Below are positions 53,667 through 61,381 of a stretch of DNA of 64,000 nucleotides, one piece after another; position 1 is the first letter of the stretch; each line of letters opens with the position of its first letter. The notes below the pieces were generated by a model that saw nothing but the letters and a program-made list of their open reading frames with translations, was not told the origin of the DNA and did no database searches. A program made the position numbers and the translations under genes. The DNA is from Hyphomicrobiales bacterium. GTDB lineage: Bacteria > Pseudomonadota > Alphaproteobacteria > Rhizobiales > Rhizobiaceae. The stretch covers positions 186,001 to 250,000 of the forward strand of contig UCGV01000026.1 in NCBI GenBank assembly GCA_900471925.1. Direction: 5' to 3'.

Positions 53667-54584
53667 TCAACCTTTCACTGCGCCAGCGGCAATACCCCGG
53701 ACGAAGAGACGTCCAGACAGGAAGTAGACGATGAGCGGCACCGCGCCAGTCAGCAGCGTGGCGGCCATGTTGACGTTATATTCCTTCACGCCCTGCACCG
53801 AGTTGACGATATTGTTCAGCTGAACCGTCATCGGATAGATATCGGGCTTGGTGTAGACGACGCCGAAAAGGAAGTCGTTCCAGATACCGGTAACCTGGAT
53901 GATCATCGCCACCACGAAGATCGGCAGCGACATCGGCAGCATGATGCGGAAATAGATGCCCCAGAAGCCCGCTCCATCCACACGCGCCGCCTTGAACAGC
54001 TCTTCCGGCAGGCCCGAAAAGTAGTTGCGAAACAGCAGCGTGTTGATCGGCATGCCGAAGATCGTGTGTACGATGACGAGGCCGGTCAGCGTGCCGTAGA
54101 TGCCCAGTTCACGCAGGATGATGACGATCGGATAGATCATCACCTGATACGGAATGAAGGCGCCCACGAGCAGGATGGTGAAGAACAGGTTGGCGCCCTT
54201 GAAACGCCAGTTCGCCAGCATGTAGCCGTTCACCGAGGCAATCGCGATCGACAGGATCACCGACGGCACCGCAATGCGCACCGAGTTCCAGAAGCCGCGC
54301 GAAAGACCGTCGCAGTTCAGGCCTGTGCAGGCCGTCGCCCAGGCTTTCACCCAGGGCTCGAAGGTGATTTCCACGGGCGGTGCGAAGATGTTGCCCATGC
54401 GGATCTCGGGCATGCCCTTCAGCGAGGTCACGACCATCACATAGAGTGGCAGCAGATAGTAGATCGAGACGACGAAGAGCGCGCCGTAAACGATGATGTT
54501 GCGAGGCGAGATTACGTGGCGCGGCTTGGGGCCGCTCGGTTCGCCGGCAATGGTGTTCGCGCGAAGAGTAGCTGTGTTGTCCAT
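53667..54584 (-). CDS. CUT1 sugar ABC transporter permease (MalG type)
   Basis: The 305-residue protein has six membrane spans and the MalG-type EAA loop (FSGLPEELFKAARVDGAGFW) that contacts the ATPase. A 40-residue cytoplasmic N-terminus precedes the first span. A periplasmic loop with CTGLNCDGLSRGFWNS lies after span 1; its cysteine pair could form a disulphide. It is the second permease of the pair; spacing to both neighbours is under 6 bases. Confidence 0.91.
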   Translation of the reverse strand: MDNTATLRANTIAGEPSGPKPRHVISPRNIIVYGALFVVSIYYLLPLYVMVVTSLKGMPEIRMGNIFAPPVEITFEPWVKAWATACTGLNCDGLSRGFWNSVRIAVPSVILSIAIASVNGYMLANWRFKGANLFFTILLVGAFIPYQVMIYPIVIILRELGIYGTLTGLVIVHTIFGMPINTLLFRNYFSGLPEELFKAARVDGAGFWGIYFRIMLPMSLPIFVVAMIIQVTGIWNDFLFGVVYTKPDIYPMTVQLNNIVNSVQGVKEYNVNMAATLLTGAVPLIVYFLSGRLFVRGIAAGAVKG

Positions 54585-54588
54585 TGTC

Positions 54589-55485
54589 TTACCTCTTGCT
54601 GCGGCCGAATTCGAGATAGGCCCACGGCACGATGACGATGACCACGGTCACGAGCATCATGGTCGAGGCGGCAAAGCCCTGGCCGAGGTTCTGTGCGCGG
54701 AACATGTATTCATAGACGTACTTTGCCGGCACTTCGGACGAGATGCCCGGACCGCCCGATGTCTGCGCCACGACGAGGTCGTAAACCTTGACGATACCGG
54801 AAGCGATGATGACGACGGTGGTGATGAGAACAGGGCGCATCATCGGAATGACGATGAAGATGTAGGTGCGCCATGTCGGAATGCCGTCGATGCGCGCGGC
54901 CTTCCAGATGTCCTCGTCGATACCGCGCAGGCCTGCCAGCATCAGGCACATGACGAGCCCTGTCCCCTGCCAGAGGCCGGCGATCAGCACGCCGTAGATG
55001 ACGATTTCGGAATTGTAGAGCGGATCGAAGGTGAAGCTTTCCCAGCCGAGCGCGCGCACCACGTGCTGCACGCCGAGATCGGGATTGAGAATCCACTGCC
55101 ACACAAGACCTGTCACGATGAAGGACAGCGCAAAAGGATAGAGCAGGATCGTGCGGAACGCGTCCTCGAAGCGGATCTTCTGGTCGAGCAACACTGCGAG
55201 CAAGAAGCCGATCGTCAGCTGGAAGACCAGCGACAGCGCCCCGTAGACCGCGAGGTTTTCGACCGCCACGAGCCAGCGCGGCGTCGCCCACAGGCGTTCA
55301 TATTGCTCCAGGCCGACGAAATTCAGCCGCGGCAGCAATTTGGAATCGGTGAAGGAATAGAGAACAGTCCATAAAGTCCCGCCGACGAAGACGACGAGCG
55401 CCGTCAGGATGAGCGGGATTGCCGCGATCTTCGCATTGAGATTGCGGAATAGCTGGTTCGGCCGTCCGACCGCTTGTTCAGTCAT
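54589..55485 (-). CDS. CUT1 sugar ABC transporter permease (MalF type)
   Basis: The 298-residue protein has six membrane spans, a short N-terminus and the EAA loop LRGIDEDIWKAARIDGIPTW. The opening (IPLILTALVVFVGGTLWTVLYSF) is typical of the small MalF-type permeases in rhizobial CUT1 systems. It forms the inner-membrane channel with the permease encoded next. The solute-binding protein gene lies 128 bases upstream. Confidence 0.91.
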   Translation of the reverse strand: MTEQAVGRPNQLFRNLNAKIAAIPLILTALVVFVGGTLWTVLYSFTDSKLLPRLNFVGLEQYERLWATPRWLVAVENLAVYGALSLVFQLTIGFLLAVLLDQKIRFEDAFRTILLYPFALSFIVTGLVWQWILNPDLGVQHVVRALGWESFTFDPLYNSEIVIYGVLIAGLWQGTGLVMCLMLAGLRGIDEDIWKAARIDGIPTWRTYIFIVIPMMRPVLITTVVIIASGIVKVYDLVVAQTSGGPGISSEVPAKYVYEYMFRAQNLGQGFAASTMMLVTVVIVIVPWAYLEFGRSKR

Positions 55486-55613
55486 GATGTTGCCTCCGGA
55501 GAATGGGTCCGGTTACGGGGTGGCGCGGGGCGCGTGTGAAATACCCCCTCGCCCCGATCCAAACATCCCGGCGACCGGAGGACCGGCGCCGGGATCTTGT
55601 AGCCGCAGTCGGA

Positions 55614-56849
55614 TCAGTTGGCCGAAGCGATGATGTCGACGAAGCGCTTCTGTGCGTCTTCCGGCTTCATCGTCGGCGTGGCGAAGAACTCGGCAAACAG
55701 ATCGTTGATCTGCGTGTTGGTGTCTTCGGTCATCAGCTGGTTGGTTTCCGGAATGGTGTCGCCCTTGGCAAGGATGTCGAGACCCTTCTTCATGCAGTCG
55801 TTGGCGGCTGCGAGGTCGACGTCACCACGAACCGGCACCGAGCCCTTCTTCAGGTTGAAGGCAACCTGGGTGGCCGGCGACAGCATGACGGAAGCGAGAA
55901 CTTCCTGTGCCTTGCTCTTTTCCGGGTCCGACAGCTTCGGGAAGTAGAAGGAGTCACCGCCCGTGGAGATCAGCGCGTTGACGCCGAGACCCGGAAGGCA
56001 GGTGTAATCCTTGCCGGCAACCTGCTTGGCAACCTGGAATTCGCCCTGTGCCCAGTCACCCATGATCTGGCCGCCGGCCTGACCCGTGATGACGAGGTTC
56101 GTTGCCTGGTTCCAGTCCTGAACGTTGGACTTGGCAGACATCTTGCGGGCGTCGTCGGCAGCCTTGAAGACCTTGGCAACGTCGGGGCCAGCGGCAACCG
56201 TCGTGTCGCGGTCCTTGTAGACCTTGAGGTAGAGATCCTTGCCGATGATGGCAGGCATCAGGACGTTGAAGACACCGGCAGTCTGCCAGGACTGCTTGCC
56301 GACGGCGAGCGGCGTGATGCCGGCCTTTTCGAGAGCAGGAGCAGCAGCGACGAACTCATCCCAGTTCTTCGGAACGGCGACGCCAGCCTTTTCGAAGGCG
56401 GCGTTCGACAGCCACAACCACTGCCAGGAGTGGATGTTCACAGGCACGCAATAGACCTTGCCGTCGACTTCGCATTCCTTGAGCAGGCTTGCCGGGCGGA
56501 TGACTTCTGCCCACTTTTCCTTGGTGGCCAGATCCGTCAGGTCGCGCATCAGGCCGGCCTGGACGAGTTCTTCAGCCTGACGGCCGTGGTTGAACTGTGT
56601 AGCGCCCATCGGGTCGCCGCCGGTGATGCGGCTGATCATGATCGGGCGGGCGGTATCGCCGGCGCCAGCGATGGCGCCGTCAACCCAATGATTGCCGGTG
56701 GCGTCGAAAGCCTTGGCGAATTCGGCAACAGCTGCTGCTTCACCGCCCGAGGTCCACCAATGGGTGACTTCGAGATCGGTTGCGTTAGCGGCGCCAAACG
56801 GAATGGCTACGGAAGCGGCAAGAATAGCCGCCATCAAACGAGAGTTCAT
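55614..56849 (-). CDS. CUT1 sugar-binding periplasmic protein
   Basis: The 411-residue protein has a signal peptide (MAAILAASVAIPFGAANA, cleavage near residue 24) and the family-1 solute-binding fold: LEVTHWWTSGGEAAAVAEF, VYCVPVNIHSWQWLW and a long C-terminal lobe. It resembles the glucose/mannose-binding group of CUT1 proteins. With GH2 and GH43 enzymes downstream, an oligosaccharide with mannose and pentose is the likely cargo. It is the first gene of the leftward operon and follows a well-placed GAGGAG site. Confidence 0.91.
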   Translation of the reverse strand: MNSRLMAAILAASVAIPFGAANATDLEVTHWWTSGGEAAAVAEFAKAFDATGNHWVDGAIAGAGDTARPIMISRITGGDPMGATQFNHGRQAEELVQAGLMRDLTDLATKEKWAEVIRPASLLKECEVDGKVYCVPVNIHSWQWLWLSNAAFEKAGVAVPKNWDEFVAAAPALEKAGITPLAVGKQSWQTAGVFNVLMPAIIGKDLYLKVYKDRDTTVAAGPDVAKVFKAADDARKMSAKSNVQDWNQATNLVITGQAGGQIMGDWAQGEFQVAKQVAGKDYTCLPGLGVNALISTGGDSFYFPKLSDPEKSKAQEVLASVMLSPATQVAFNLKKGSVPVRGDVDLAAANDCMKKGLDILAKGDTIPETNQLMTEDTNTQINDLFAEFFATPTMKPEDAQKRFVDIIASAN

Positions 56850-57305
56850 GAGTTCTCCTCCCTCACTGAAACGTTGCCGGAAAAACTTAGAACAATCGAT
56901 TTATCCGCGCAACCGCTCGCTCGCAAAATTTTATGTGAAAGCCATTATTACATCCTATGGATGCAATCTCCGCTCATTGTCTTTCTGTATGAGTGATGCG
57001 TAAGCAAGCGATTTCGCAATTGCAGTATCGGCATAATCATCTGTTTTTACGGATTAATTTATAATTAATCTGACAATTTCAACACTTTCCCGTTTCGCAG
57101 GCGCAAAAAAACGGATGCTGGAAGCACGATTCAACCAGAGAGGACCACTCTGCAACGTTGATCAGAAAAAGGTCTCGACATTTCTACTGTATCGTTACAG
57201 ATTGTTGCGCTCAGGGAGGAGAGCTTTTTGAGCGCCGGCGTACTTACAGCGCGAAGAAAAGCCTCTATAAGGCGAAGCAAATCGCGCGAAGGCGGGCCTA
57301 GAGGG
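56850..57305. promoter_or_regulatory. Divergent control region of sugar operon and lacI-type gene
   Basis: The 456 bases between divergent starts are AT-rich and hold no gene. AACAATCGATTTAT (56891-56904), with a central CG, resembles a LacI-family half-palindrome upstream of the binding-protein gene; the site at 57187-57200 is stronger and lies on the regulator side. Confidence 0.5.
57187..57200. promoter_or_regulatory. Candidate LacI-family operator
   Basis: CTGTA-TCGT-TACAG is a perfect 5-bp inverted repeat around TCGT. It resembles TGTAACGTTACA-type operators of LacI-family proteins and lies about 105 bases before the regulator start. Confidence 0.55.
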
Positions 57306-58346
57306 ATGGAAAATAACGGAAATTTCGGCGGAGCGGCTTCCGGCTCCATTCCGCGTGAGCGCCCGACACTGAAGACGATCGCCTTCATGACCGGCCTTGG
57401 CGTGACCACCGTATCGCGCGCACTGAAAGATGCGCCCGACATCGGTGCCGAAACCAAGGAACGTGTGCGCATGGTCGCTCGCCAGCTCGGCTACCAGCCG
57501 AACAGGGCCGGCGTGCGCCTGAGAACCGGCAAGACCAATGTCATCGCCCTCGTCCTCAGCATCGACGAGGAGATCATGGGCTTTTCCAGCCAGATGGTCT
57601 TCGGCATTTCCGAGGTTCTGACCGGCACGCCCTACCATATTGTCGTCACTCCGCATTCCCACAGCAGGGACCCGATGCTGCCGGTGCGCTACATCATCGA
57701 AACGGGTTCTGCCGACGGCGTCATCATTTCCCGCGTCGAGCCTGACGATCCGCGCGTGCGGCTGCTCGCCGAAAGCGGTATGCCCTTCACCACCCACGGC
57801 CGCACCGATGCCGGCCTCGTCCATCCCTTCCATGATTTCGACAACGAGGCTTACGCCCATCAGGCAGTCGAAAAGCTGGTGAAGCGCGGCCGCAAGCGCA
57901 TCGCCCTGCTGCAGCCGCCGAGCAAGCTCACCTATTACACCCATACCCGCATCGGCTTTCAGACCGGCCTGCACGATTACGGCGCCGAGGAAGTGCCGCT
58001 GCGCGTCAATATCGACGCCCCGCTCGCCGAAATCCGTGACGCGGTCGAGCACATGATGCGCTCCCCCGGCGCGCCCGACGGCATCGTCTCCTCGGCCGGC
58101 AGCGCCACCATCGCCGTCAACGCCGGCATCGAAGCCGCCGGCAAAAACCTCGGCCACGACGTCGATCTCGTCTCCAAACAATCCGCCCCGATCCTCAACT
58201 GGATCAGGCCGGAAATTATCACAGCTTATGAAGATGTCCGCCACGCCGGCCGCGAGATGGCGAAACAGGTGATTGCGCGCATCGACGGGGTGGACGCGGA
58301 ATTGTTGCAGAGCATCAGCAAGCCGGAATGGCCTGCGGGGGTATAA
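57306..58346 (+). CDS. LacI family transcriptional regulator of sugar locus
   Basis: ATG at 57306 (MENNGNFGGAA) with GAGGG close upstream gives 346 residues; an in-frame start 78 bases earlier is possible. The LacI helix-turn-helix (TLKTIAFMTGLGVTTVSRAL, hinge GYQPNRAGVRLRTGKT) occupies residues 19-78. A periplasmic-binding-like sensor domain follows. It is divergent from the ABC transporter operon, which it most likely represses until a mono- or disaccharide binds. Confidence 0.88.
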   Translation: MENNGNFGGAASGSIPRERPTLKTIAFMTGLGVTTVSRALKDAPDIGAETKERVRMVARQLGYQPNRAGVRLRTGKTNVIALVLSIDEEIMGFSSQMVFGISEVLTGTPYHIVVTPHSHSRDPMLPVRYIIETGSADGVIISRVEPDDPRVRLLAESGMPFTTHGRTDAGLVHPFHDFDNEAYAHQAVEKLVKRGRKRIALLQPPSKLTYYTHTRIGFQTGLHDYGAEEVPLRVNIDAPLAEIRDAVEHMMRSPGAPDGIVSSAGSATIAVNAGIEAAGKNLGHDVDLVSKQSAPILNWIRPEIITAYEDVRHAGREMAKQVIARIDGVDAELLQSISKPEWPAGV

Positions 58347-58571
58347 GGCTTAGGGCAACCAGCGAAACGCCAGCTGCGCGACCGTAACCACCCCACCTCG
58401 CCTCAAGGGCCTACGTTGCCTAAGGCACTGACGCCCCCAATCTTCTCATTCCCGTGCCTGTCAAAGGAAACCACCGTTCGCAAATCCTTGGGCAGGACGC
58501 GCGGGCTGTCTCTCGTGAAAGGACGCGGAGTTGACAGAGACGTGCTGGCGCCGGCCAACGTTTCTCCCGCC
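58347..58571. other. Unassigned stretch between lacI-type gene and barstar gene
   Basis: I see no gene with a ribosome site or recognisable domain in these 225 bases. Both strands are partly open. It may be decayed sequence, as the neighbouring stretch at 59091-59240 is. Confidence 0.4.
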
Positions 58572-58982
58572 CTAGGCAAGACGCAGATCCACGCTGTATT
58601 TCTCACCATGCGCCGGGCCATGCTCCTCCAATAGCTCCACGAGATCATCAAATATTGTGGGCCCAGTGCGCCTGTGAGCCATCCTTATTCTTTTAAGAAT
58701 GCCGTTTATTGAGGTTGGGTGACATTTTTTCTTCCGAGCCTCCAGGACGCGTATAGTTTCCTTATATCCAAGACTTACGCGTGACGACCGATGATTCTCC
58801 CAGATCAATACGCATCCATTTTCAGGAGTTCCAAACCCGCCGCCGAGCACATCATTGAGAGCATCAAGATTACACCGCAGATCATGGACGCCCGGAAAAA
58901 GCTGCTGCGAAAGCTCACGAAAAAAATCTTCTAAAGTCTTTATTTTCTCACCATCGATGCAAAATTTTATTTTATGTTCCAT
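58572..58982 (-). CDS. Barstar-related ribonuclease inhibitor, orphan
   Basis: ATG at 58982 (MEHKIKFCIDGEKI) gives 136 residues. The barstar fold is visible: a first strand IKFCIDGEKIKTLEDFF, the inhibitor helix region with CNLDALNDVLGGGF, and the family's C-terminal ending with HGEKYSVDLRLA. Barstars plug the active site of barnase-type RNases and also serve as immunity proteins for secreted toxins. No barnase or toxin gene is nearby. Base composition is clearly lower in GC than in the neighbours, which suggests acquisition by transfer. Confidence 0.75.
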   Translation of the reverse strand: MEHKIKFCIDGEKIKTLEDFFRELSQQLFPGVHDLRCNLDALNDVLGGGFGTPENGCVLIWENHRSSRVSLGYKETIRVLEARKKKCHPTSINGILKRIRMAHRRTGPTIFDDLVELLEEHGPAHGEKYSVDLRLA

Positions 58983-59090
58983 TCTAAAATCTCTATTCGT
59001 CAAATGAATGCAATGTCTTGGATGATTGGGCAAAAGAGTCTGGCTGAGTAGACCTCACCCACCGGGTTTACGGCACCTGGTTTATTCACG

Positions 59091-59240
59091 CCGCCTGATT
59101 GGATGCCACCTCAAACCGATACCCGTCGGTATCGATGCTGCCGGAGCCTCGGACCACGGCTATCAACCCCACCATTAGCGAATGCTCTAACTCTGTGGCC
59201 GTTGGCGCAAATCAAGTCAGGTCGGCCCAAAATGCTTCAA
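59091..59240 (-). pseudogene. Decayed fragments of a VOC gene related to the one at 60894-61292
   Basis: On the minus strand the segment 59137-59091 reads IDTDGYRFEVASNQAA, close to the end of the intact VOC protein (IDPDGYRIEAVFNQAE). Bases 59143-59190 match the stretch around 60984-61025 (GGACCAC and CCATT landmarks), and 59205-59240 match 60950-60980 (GGCCCA-AATGCT landmarks). Two of the three blocks are in swapped order relative to the intact gene, so this is a rearranged remnant or two overlapping remnants, with no open frame. Confidence 0.65.
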
Positions 59241-59387
59241 ATCCGTTCAACCACTAGATTTCAAGGGGATGCGGCAACGTTTGGCGCCCGCCTCTGCTGC
59301 AAAACATAAACCCAATATTAGTTAGTTGCGTTGACTCTAATATACCACCTGATGTTCTATGCGCAGTCTCTAACGGAGGAGCGCAAG

Positions 59388-60797
59388 ATGTCTGTCACGT
59401 TAAATTCTCCTATATCATGGAAAAATGCAGCGCCTGACGATGTCAAGATGCTGGATAATCTACAGCCCAATATCGTCAAACCGCATGTTCGTGAGTTTTT
59501 GACTCTCCTTTTTCTACAGTTCAACCAACCAGTGGGCGCGAAGAACTTCCTTAAAACGCTGTCGACATCGATGATGAAGTCGGCAAAACAGCATCTCAAG
59601 GAAATTGAAGCATTCAAGGCAAAGCCTGCCAAACCTGGAACACCCTATATTGGCCTTGGGCTCACAAAGGCGGGCTACAATATCCTCGGGATCACGAAGA
59701 CGCCCGCTGATGGTCTTTTCGACAAGGGCATGCAGAAATCGTCATTGAACGATCCGGCGGTAATCACCTGGGATCCGTATTTCCAGCATCCTATCCATGC
59801 GGTCCTTCTGGTCGGAGACATGCTCAACGACAAGAAGGCGGCCGCCCTCGACAAAGTCATGAGCCTGATCAAGAAATCAAAGGGCGTGACGATTGTCGGA
59901 GCCCAGGACGGTGCGGGCCTCCACAATGACAACAAGGAGGGTATCGAGCATTTCGGCTATGTCGACGGGCGAAGCCAACCCCTCTTCCTGCAGGAAGATA
60001 TCGACGCGGAGGAAAATGGGACGGATGGAACCGCAAACTGGGATCCGGGCTTTCCGCTGAAGCAGGTCATCGTTCCCGATCCGGCAGCACCCGATCCGAA
60101 AGTCCATTTCGGCAGTTACTTCGTCTATCGAAAGCTCGAACAGAACGTCCGGCTCTTCAAGGCCCAGGAACAGAAGCTTGCAGACCGCTTGTTCGGCAAA
60201 GACGAAGAAATAGCCGGCGCCCTTGTGGTCGGTCGTTTCGAGGACGGAACGCCCGTCACGATGCAGTTCGAAGACGGTGTCGAATCGCCCGTGCCGAACA
60301 ACTTCAACTATTTCAGCGACAAGAGCGGCGCGAAGTGTCCCTTCTCCGGGCACATCAGGAAAACCAATCCGCGCGGCTCGGGCGGGTTCGAGGATCATGC
60401 CGGCGAGCGCACGCACCTGATGGCCCGGCGGGGCCAGACCTATGGTGTCAGGACAGACAATCCAAATGACGGAAAAATCGCCAACAAACCCGAGAAATAT
60501 GTCGGGCTCCTGTTCATGGCTTTCAACAGCGACATCGGCAACCAGTTCGAATTCACGCAGAAGAACTGGGCGAACAACCCCGGCTTCCCCGCCGTCCCCC
60601 CAGGGTTTCCGGCTCCTGGCGTCGATCCAGTGATCGGCCAAACGCCCAATGATGCTGCCCGAACCAAGATGGAGGCGGCCACCCAATGGGGCAATCCCAA
60701 GTCCCTCAAGAAGGTTGCCACCGTCCCCCGTGCAGTGACGATGAAGGGTGGAGAATATTTCTTCATGCCGTCACTGGCGTTCCTGAGGTCGCTTTGA
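59388..60797 (+). CDS. DyP-type haem peroxidase
   Basis: ATG at 59388 (MSVTLNSPISWKN) has a strong GGAGGAG site; an in-frame start at 59331 does not. The 469-residue protein has the distal GxxDG motif (FGYVDGRSQP, Asp) and, further on, the proximal haem-ligand His in CPFSGHIRKTNPRG. Length and insertions suit the long (class C/D) DyP group. There is no signal peptide, so it is cytosolic unless carried otherwise. It oxidises dyes, phenolics or lignin-like compounds with peroxide. No encapsulin gene is near. It lies between a decayed and an intact VOC gene. Confidence 0.88.
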   Translation: MSVTLNSPISWKNAAPDDVKMLDNLQPNIVKPHVREFLTLLFLQFNQPVGAKNFLKTLSTSMMKSAKQHLKEIEAFKAKPAKPGTPYIGLGLTKAGYNILGITKTPADGLFDKGMQKSSLNDPAVITWDPYFQHPIHAVLLVGDMLNDKKAAALDKVMSLIKKSKGVTIVGAQDGAGLHNDNKEGIEHFGYVDGRSQPLFLQEDIDAEENGTDGTANWDPGFPLKQVIVPDPAAPDPKVHFGSYFVYRKLEQNVRLFKAQEQKLADRLFGKDEEIAGALVVGRFEDGTPVTMQFEDGVESPVPNNFNYFSDKSGAKCPFSGHIRKTNPRGSGGFEDHAGERTHLMARRGQTYGVRTDNPNDGKIANKPEKYVGLLFMAFNSDIGNQFEFTQKNWANNPGFPAVPPGFPAPGVDPVIGQTPNDAARTKMEAATQWGNPKSLKKVATVPRAVTMKGGEYFFMPSLAFLRSL

Positions 60798-60856
60798 CGG
60801 TCAAGATAGAGCCTCGATCAGACGTGCGGAACCCCTGATCCAGGCAAGGCGACGAA

Positions 60857-60883
60857 AAAGGCCCGGTTTGTCTCCGGGCCTTT
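60857..60883. terminator. Bidirectional terminator between DyP and VOC genes
   Basis: AAAGGCCCGG (60857-60866) pairs with CCGGGCCTTT (60874-60883) around TTTGTCT. A-run on the left and T-run on the right let it serve both convergent genes. Confidence 0.8.
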
Positions 60884-60893
60884 GGGTCATTCG

Positions 60894-61292
60894 CTATTCC
60901 GCCTGATTGAAAACCGCCTCGATCCGATATCCATCGGGATCGATGACGAAGGCCGCAAAATAGGTTGGCCCATAATGCTCTCTGAGCCCCGGACCACCAT
61001 TGTCGACACCGCCATTGGCAAGTGCTGCCGCATGAAAGTCGATCACCGCCTGTCGGTTCGGCGCGGCGAAGGCCAGATGAAAGCCCGCACCGGGTGCCGC
61101 CTGCCCCGCCTCGACCGATTTGATCGCCAGCTTGTCGCCGCCGCCGGGCAATCCATAGCCGACGGCCTGTCCGGCCTCACCCGGCCGCAGGTCCTCCCAG
61201 ACCCTGATATAGCCGAGCGCGCCAAAGGCAGCGTCGTAGAACCGTGCCGCCCGCTCGATATCGGCCACCCCGAATGATGCATGATGAAGCAT
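60894..61292 (-). CDS. VOC family protein (glyoxalase-like)
   Basis: The 132-residue protein begins MLHHASFGVADIERAARFYD and continues with GFHLAFAAPNRQAV and GPTYFAAFVIDPDGYRIEAV, matching glyoxalase-like VOC proteins; first-strand His and final Glu at metal-ligand positions are kept. The reaction is unknown. It follows gnd on the same strand but with a terminator between, so it is probably a separate unit. A decayed relative lies at 59091-59240. Confidence 0.82.
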   Translation of the reverse strand: MLHHASFGVADIERAARFYDAAFGALGYIRVWEDLRPGEAGQAVGYGLPGGGDKLAIKSVEAGQAAPGAGFHLAFAAPNRQAVIDFHAAALANGGVDNGGPGLREHYGPTYFAAFVIDPDGYRIEAVFNQAE

Positions 61293-61327
61293 GTCGAAAA
61301 CCTTCCGATCGCCATTGGCTCTATAAC

Positions 61328-61356
61328 AAAAAGCCCGGCACGACGGCCGGGCTTTT
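61328..61356 (-). terminator. Terminator after gnd
   Basis: On the minus strand AAAAGCCCGG and CCGGGCTTTTT (61356-61328) form a hairpin ending in T residues, 26 bases past the gnd stop codon. Confidence 0.8.
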
Positions 61357-61381
61357 CATCTCTATTCTATCTGCACGAACC

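Noticed and set aside
58403..58651. Possible toxin gene next to barstar on the minus strand
   Set aside because: The frame overlaps the barstar gene, has no ribosome site and no barnase motifs, and lies downstream rather than upstream of the inhibitor.
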